Position numbers and translations under genes: made by a program. Below the pieces are notes generated by a model. That model was given only the letters and a program-made list of their open reading frames with translations, was not told where the DNA came from and made no database searches. A stretch of 64,000 bases of DNA. Origin: Pyxicephalus adspersus. Its lineage: Eukaryota > Chordata > Amphibia > Anura > Pyxicephalidae. The DNA lies in NCBI RefSeq assembly GCF_032062135.1, contig NC_092859.1:42355521-42419520 (forward strand), written 5' to 3'. Positions 59,961-64,000 of the stretch are shown one piece after another; within the stretch, counting starts at the first letter, position 1; every line of letters begins with the position of its first letter.

Positions 59961-61390
59961 TTTTGCTACTGTGTTACAGATATCTTTGGCATGCTGTTAA
60001 CTAAATTGAACACCTAGGTCTGACCATTGTATCCTGTAAACAAAAAGTAATATTCTTTTATCCTTAGTTGAAGATATTATTATTATGAGTTTGGCATTTT
60101 TTTTAAAAAATCCAATATTTATCTAGGCCTATCTAATAAACATCAAATAATAAGTAAAGTCAAAGTCAAAATTCAACAATAACCTTTTATCTTATAACAT
60201 CATCCTAAATAAAGTTTAATTTATTGGTACCATAAACATATAAGACTTGACAAGCAAACATGTAACAAAAAATTACAAAACCATGGCAGCTTATTTTGTT
60301 TGTTTCTTAAACTTGTTTTAAATTATTTTTTGTCCTTCAAGGCCTAATTTAACCCACTGTTGGTTAAGTTGTAACTTAATACCCTCAAATGTGTCCTTTA
60401 TTATATGTCTTTACCAACCATGGGTCTTGTCCATCCACAAAAGACTTGTAGCTTTTGCAGTCTCATGTGAACCAACACTTAATCAGACACCAGAACACAA
60501 GTAAAGGTATGTCTTTAAATTTACATTTTTGTTGATTGGTATCATACACTGTTATCATTCAATATGTTCCATTATTATTATTATTTTTAGTAATTAACAT
60601 ATATCTCATATTCATGCATTTTGAAGCACAGATGCTATCAGCCATTTCATTCAATTACAACATGCTTTCAAAATATGCAAATATATATTCCATGGAAAAC
60701 TTTCACTTTTCTTTGAGTAGAACCTTTATCTTGGAAAGAAAAAGTCATAAAGAACATTAGAGTCACATTTATTGAAATATTCAATAACATTATTACAAAT
60801 TAATGATTCTCTTCTTATCCCTAAATGGAGAAAGGAAAAGTATGGTCCTATTTATAAACTTGTCATGACTACTTGTCATGAGCATATTCATATCACATCA
60901 CCTCAATATATATAATGTAATAGGCAAACAGTCGCTTTTAAATCATTTTAAAATGTTTAGCATCATTGACCATATTTATACCACTATATTAAGAATATAT
61001 TCCACCTATCATACACTTGATTTAGAATTTCATAATTTAGGCTGTTAGCATAATATACTACTATGATATTAAAATATATTTTAAAGAGCATATATTTTAT
61101 CTGCATTTAATATAATACAAATTCCTTAAACAAGAGAATATCCTTTTGTACATAGCCTTAACATCATTACCATAAGGCAGTTTATACAAATATTTAATGT
61201 AATATCCTAGGCCTGTCCTGCATCTTGTTCCTAAATGAGCATGATTTAACCTTTACCTTGAAAACCTATATGCACTATAAACAGATGGCTTGCTGACATG
61301 CTGGAAACTTGCAAAGCATTTTGATGGTGTCTTTAAATTCTGATCATCCCCTTTATCATTTGGTGACACACTTCTATATATAAAACATGC
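59961..61390. other. LTC4S upstream DNA without recognised features
   Basis: AT-rich sequence with no CpG island, RNA gene or coding block. In human the next gene upstream is MAML1; none of it is recognised here. Confidence 0.4.
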
Positions 61391-61431
61391 ATTACTCTTG
61401 TTTCCTGCTTTGTTCACTCTCATTGGGTTTT

Positions 61432-61710
61432 TTAGTAAAGTAAGATTGCTCTACATGTAATAACAATATTAATCCTATTTTTCCTGGACACGTTTTCTGG
61501 TTCATAGAGATTTGATCTTTTCCTAATTTTAACTTTGGAAACTTTGCATGCAACATCTCTATGATTCTCATTTTTGAAAATTTTATCAAGAAATGTAGCT
61601 GCTTCATGTAAAGTTTCTTTCTGACTAGCTAAAGTAAAAGTGACAGCGTCTAAATTAAACATCTTCACAAATGTTCTCATTAGAACTTTTGCTAACCAAT
61701 AAAATTGCAT
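61432..61710 (-). other. Unassigned 92-codon open frame, possible transposon relic
   Basis: The peptide includes LASQKETLHEAATFLDKIFK followed by NENHRDVACKVSKVKIRKRS, which weakly recalls the linker region of hAT/ZMYM-type transposases. The resemblance is weak and it has no flanking support. Confidence 0.2.
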
Positions 61711-61810
61711 AATATGGCCATTACAGCCATAATATGGTAAACAAATAACATAGTGAGAATTTTGTGGTTAGGTTGGTATACTACTTACCGTACCTAACCA
61801 CTAAATTCTC

Positions 61811-61990
61811 TTTAACCTCCCTGGCGGTATGGTTCTGTCCGGAAAAAGTGGCTGAAAGCAGTACAAAGCAGTACTGCATTCAGCCACTGTAGCCCCCCCT
61901 AACGTTCTAATTCTCTCCATTTTTCCACGCAAAAAGTGTTACTTTTTTTGCATTGAATATTATTTTACATTGTAGGCCTATAATTCTTAG
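61811..61990. repeat. Ranid 'cctccctggcggtatg' repeat
   Basis: The block begins 'aacctccctggcggtatggt' and includes 'gtggctgaaagcagtac' and 'tgcattcagccactg', a short inverted pair. This motif is very common in ranid genomic sequence, from memory. No coding potential. Confidence 0.55.
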
Positions 61991-62057
61991 GCATACCTCA
62001 CTGAAATATGTCCAATATTTAATAAATTTTGTCTTTGCTCCATATTGAGTGTATCAT

Positions 62058-62838
62058 CTAATTCTGTCTCCCAAAGTAGCAAATGCCTATCTGTACCTGC
62101 TCCCGTGTACAGAGCCTCGAAGGGAGTGAGTGGTCTAGTAAATCCCACAGACTGTGGTGGGGGGTATAAAAACCTATGAGTTTTTCTTCGCCCAATCCTG
62201 CCACATCAGCTAAACAAAGCCATGAGTCACCCTGCAAAAAGTTTACGGCCCTATAAAAGTCAATTTTTTTGTGATGGTTAAAATATGGGTTCTTTATACT
62301 TGGCACGAATGCCGGGTTATCAAGAATCGGGTAAAGCATTGAGGGAGAGGGAGCCATGATGGGGCGGGGGAACACCATAGAGCACACTTTCAAAGTAGAT
62401 CTTATCAAAGGATGCCGTTTAAGTTGCACAGTGAGGTTACCCTCTAACCATGGTGCCGAGGACAAACTTTGGCCTCCAACCAACAGTTCCAGTCCTACCC
62501 ATTGTTTAGAGGCATCATTTCTAGCCCAATCAACTGCTCTGACCAGATGTACTGCCATATAGTATTTAAAGAGATCAGGGACTCCCAATCCACCTGACGC
62601 TTTGAATTGAAAAAGTAAGGTATGGTTCAATCTGGGTTTCCTATTTCCCCATATAAAGTCGAAAAGTACCGTATTAATACAGTTAAAGAAGGACTTTCAG
62701 AGCCAAATCGGTAAGGTCTGAAATTAATAAAGAAATACCTGTAAAACATTCATTTTGATCACTTCAATTCTCCCAAACCAGGATAGGGTTAGGGACTTCC
62801 ATTTTAACAGATCAGATTTTATCCGTTGGAGCAAGCGG
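62058..62838 (-). pseudogene. L1/Tx1-type LINE ORF2, C-terminal fragment
   Basis: The minus strand encodes a 190-codon open frame (62630-62058) plus upstream sequence in broken frames: SLTLSWFGRIEVIKMNVLQV, FDFIWGNRKPRLN and then FQFKASGGLGVPDLFKYYMA with VHLVRAVDWARN. GGLG(V/L)P(D/N)..YY.A..L....W is the signature of the post-RT region of anuran L1-clade ORF2. The reading frame runs 190 codons without a stop, so the insertion is relatively young for this window, but it is truncated at both ends. Confidence 0.85.
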
Positions 62839-62859
62839 AAGAAAAAAAGTCACTACACA

Positions 62860-63472
62860 CTTCCTTTTTCCATTTCGTTCCAGGTATCATTCAGAGAGAC
62901 TTGAGGCCATCAGCATCAGCGTATCATTCCCTTAACCATGGCTCACCAATTAACATTGGTGCAGTGTTGCAAAATTGCCGCTTGGCAAGACATTTTCCAG
63001 TTCCCTACTGCAGTTCAGCGTGAGTTTGAGAAGCTTTATGGCCATCACATTGCTCCAACACATAACACAATTTACGCTATCCTTGGAAAGTTTCTAGAAA
63101 CAGGATCTGTTCTTGACAACCACACAGTGGAAGGCCTGCTACTACCACCTCCAATGAAAACACTGAACTCCTGGAACAGGTGTTTGCGCAAAGCAGGTGG
63201 TTTGTTGTGCAATGCCTTGCACTGAGCTTATTGGACCATTTTTCCATCGCAATACATCTGGTATGGCTGAAAGTTTGTCAGAAATGTAGGCGCTCGTGTG
63301 GAGGTTTACAACTAGTCTTCAAGATGTTTGAACATGATAGCAAGCCTGGCAAGTAAAACTGCAATGACTCCTTTATTGATGCTAAAAATATGAATAAACT
63401 CAGCTTCTTGTGCAATTTTTAGAAATTCATTAAAGTGTATAGTGATTTTTGGTACACCCTGTATATAGTTTC
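62860..63472 (+). pseudogene. Decayed DNA transposon with DUF4817-like HTH transposase
   Basis: A frame starting at 62938 reads MAHQLTLVQCCKIAAWQDIF, then REFEKLYGHHIAPTHNTIYA and FLETGSVLDNH; the pattern (F..T.AVQR.FE..YG....P.HNTI......F.ETGSV.D) is the HTH of a Tc1/mariner-related transposase group with a DUF4817-type N-terminus. The right end 'tttttggtacaccctgtata' (63453-63472) is the expected terminus (inverse of 'tatacagggtgtacc'). The catalytic domain is deleted or unreadable. It directly abuts the L1-type fragment. Confidence 0.7.
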
Positions 63473-64000
63473 AGTAGGACCAACTGTAAATTTGTGAGTG
63501 GGAAATAATTAATTTCTAATGTATGCCACATCATAGACAAAGACTGAGCAGCATGGTATAGCTTTTAGGTAAAATCTTCAAGCTGATGTGGAAGTCATCT
63601 GAAAAAAAAAGCTTAGTTAAGTTTGATAAATGTAAGGTGTTCCACAGGCAGGTGGCAGACGGCAGGCAAGTGCCTCCGGTTCATCATCCGGCTTTTGGTC
63701 CATATTGGACACCTCCAATATAAATGGGTTTTCACTTCTGTAGCTAAAGGTATTGACATATTTTTTGATGTTGCTCCCATCCGAAGACAAAGGTTGAGTT
63801 GCAATGAACAACATGCCTCCAGCCTTCTGCTCTTCTTTTACCTCCGTACCTCTGCTGACAAATTAAAATGTATTTGTTCTAATGGCCACTGCAAAAGAAC
63901 CATGTGAACAGACCTGGCCTTGGCTAAATGGAAGCCATGTCTATGAAACCATTAGTTTGTTGTGGTCACCCTGCTTTCTCCTCCAGGATGTTGCTGTTGT
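63473..64000. other. Right-edge sequence, unassigned
   Basis: Overlapping short frames on both strands near 63613-63907 are not recognised. A minus-strand 'gttcttttgcag' near 63889-63900 resembles a splice acceptor, so an exon of the next gene cannot be excluded. Confidence 0.3.

Noticed and set aside
59620..64000. Looked for MAML1 exons, expected upstream of LTC4S from human gene order.
   Set aside because: No MAML1-like coding block was recognised; it is probably beyond the right edge.
1..64000. CRISPR arrays, bacterial operons, or phage genes.
   Set aside because: The window is spliced eukaryotic DNA; the tandem-like repeats are microsatellites or eroded minisatellite, not regularly spaced direct repeats.

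Overview
This is a vertebrate (almost certainly anuran) genomic window with two spliced genes in a large background of transposon remains. The base composition is AT-rich, no long open frames exist, and the coding signal comes as short exons with canonical GT/AG borders. The repeat set looks like that of a frog, probably a ranoid: MITEs starting with TTAAAG-type ends, the foldback family that opens with a 'cctgatttaataaagct' motif, a palindrome carrying 'gcgaaacgcgttggg', the 'cctccctggcggtatg' repeat, L1/Tx1-type and L2-type LINEs, and several fish/frog Tc1 families. The species assignment is an inference from memory of repeat families.

Layout. 1-7164: intron of MGAT4B, with Tc1 debris, foldback MITEs and L2 tails. 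7165-31759 (+): the last six exons of MGAT4B (beta-1,4-N-acetylglucosaminyltransferase IVb), encoding the C-terminal 201 residues; the rest lies left of the window. 31760-48062: the MGAT4B 3' UTR and about 16 kb of intergenic DNA with hAT and T2-like MITEs and a decayed transposon-linked pseudogene. 48063-59619 (-): all five coding exons of LTC4S (leukotriene C4 synthase), 148 residues, complete. 59620-64000: LTC4S 5' flank, then an L1-type ORF2 fragment and a decayed DNA transposon.

The two genes face each other tail to tail, as their human orthologues do on 5q35 (from memory). They are not functionally linked: MGAT4B branches N-glycans in the Golgi, and LTC4S conjugates glutathione to LTA4 at the nuclear envelope/ER. 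All MGAT4B and LTC4S exons join in frame with no stop or frameshift.

The most unusual object is in the second MGAT4B intron of the window (9071-9948): an 878-bp segment whose first ~45 bases are the 5' end of U2 snRNA. It sits in a Tc1 transposon and is flanked by two ~105-bp copies of the same transposase segment. A second, internally deleted Tc1 lies just downstream. A 318-bp run of N (8648-8965) hides part of this structure. Other items worth attention are an 812-bp long inverted repeat, hAT MITEs with exact 8-bp target duplications, and a tRNA-derived SINE that shares its 3' tail with L2-type LINE fragments in the same window.
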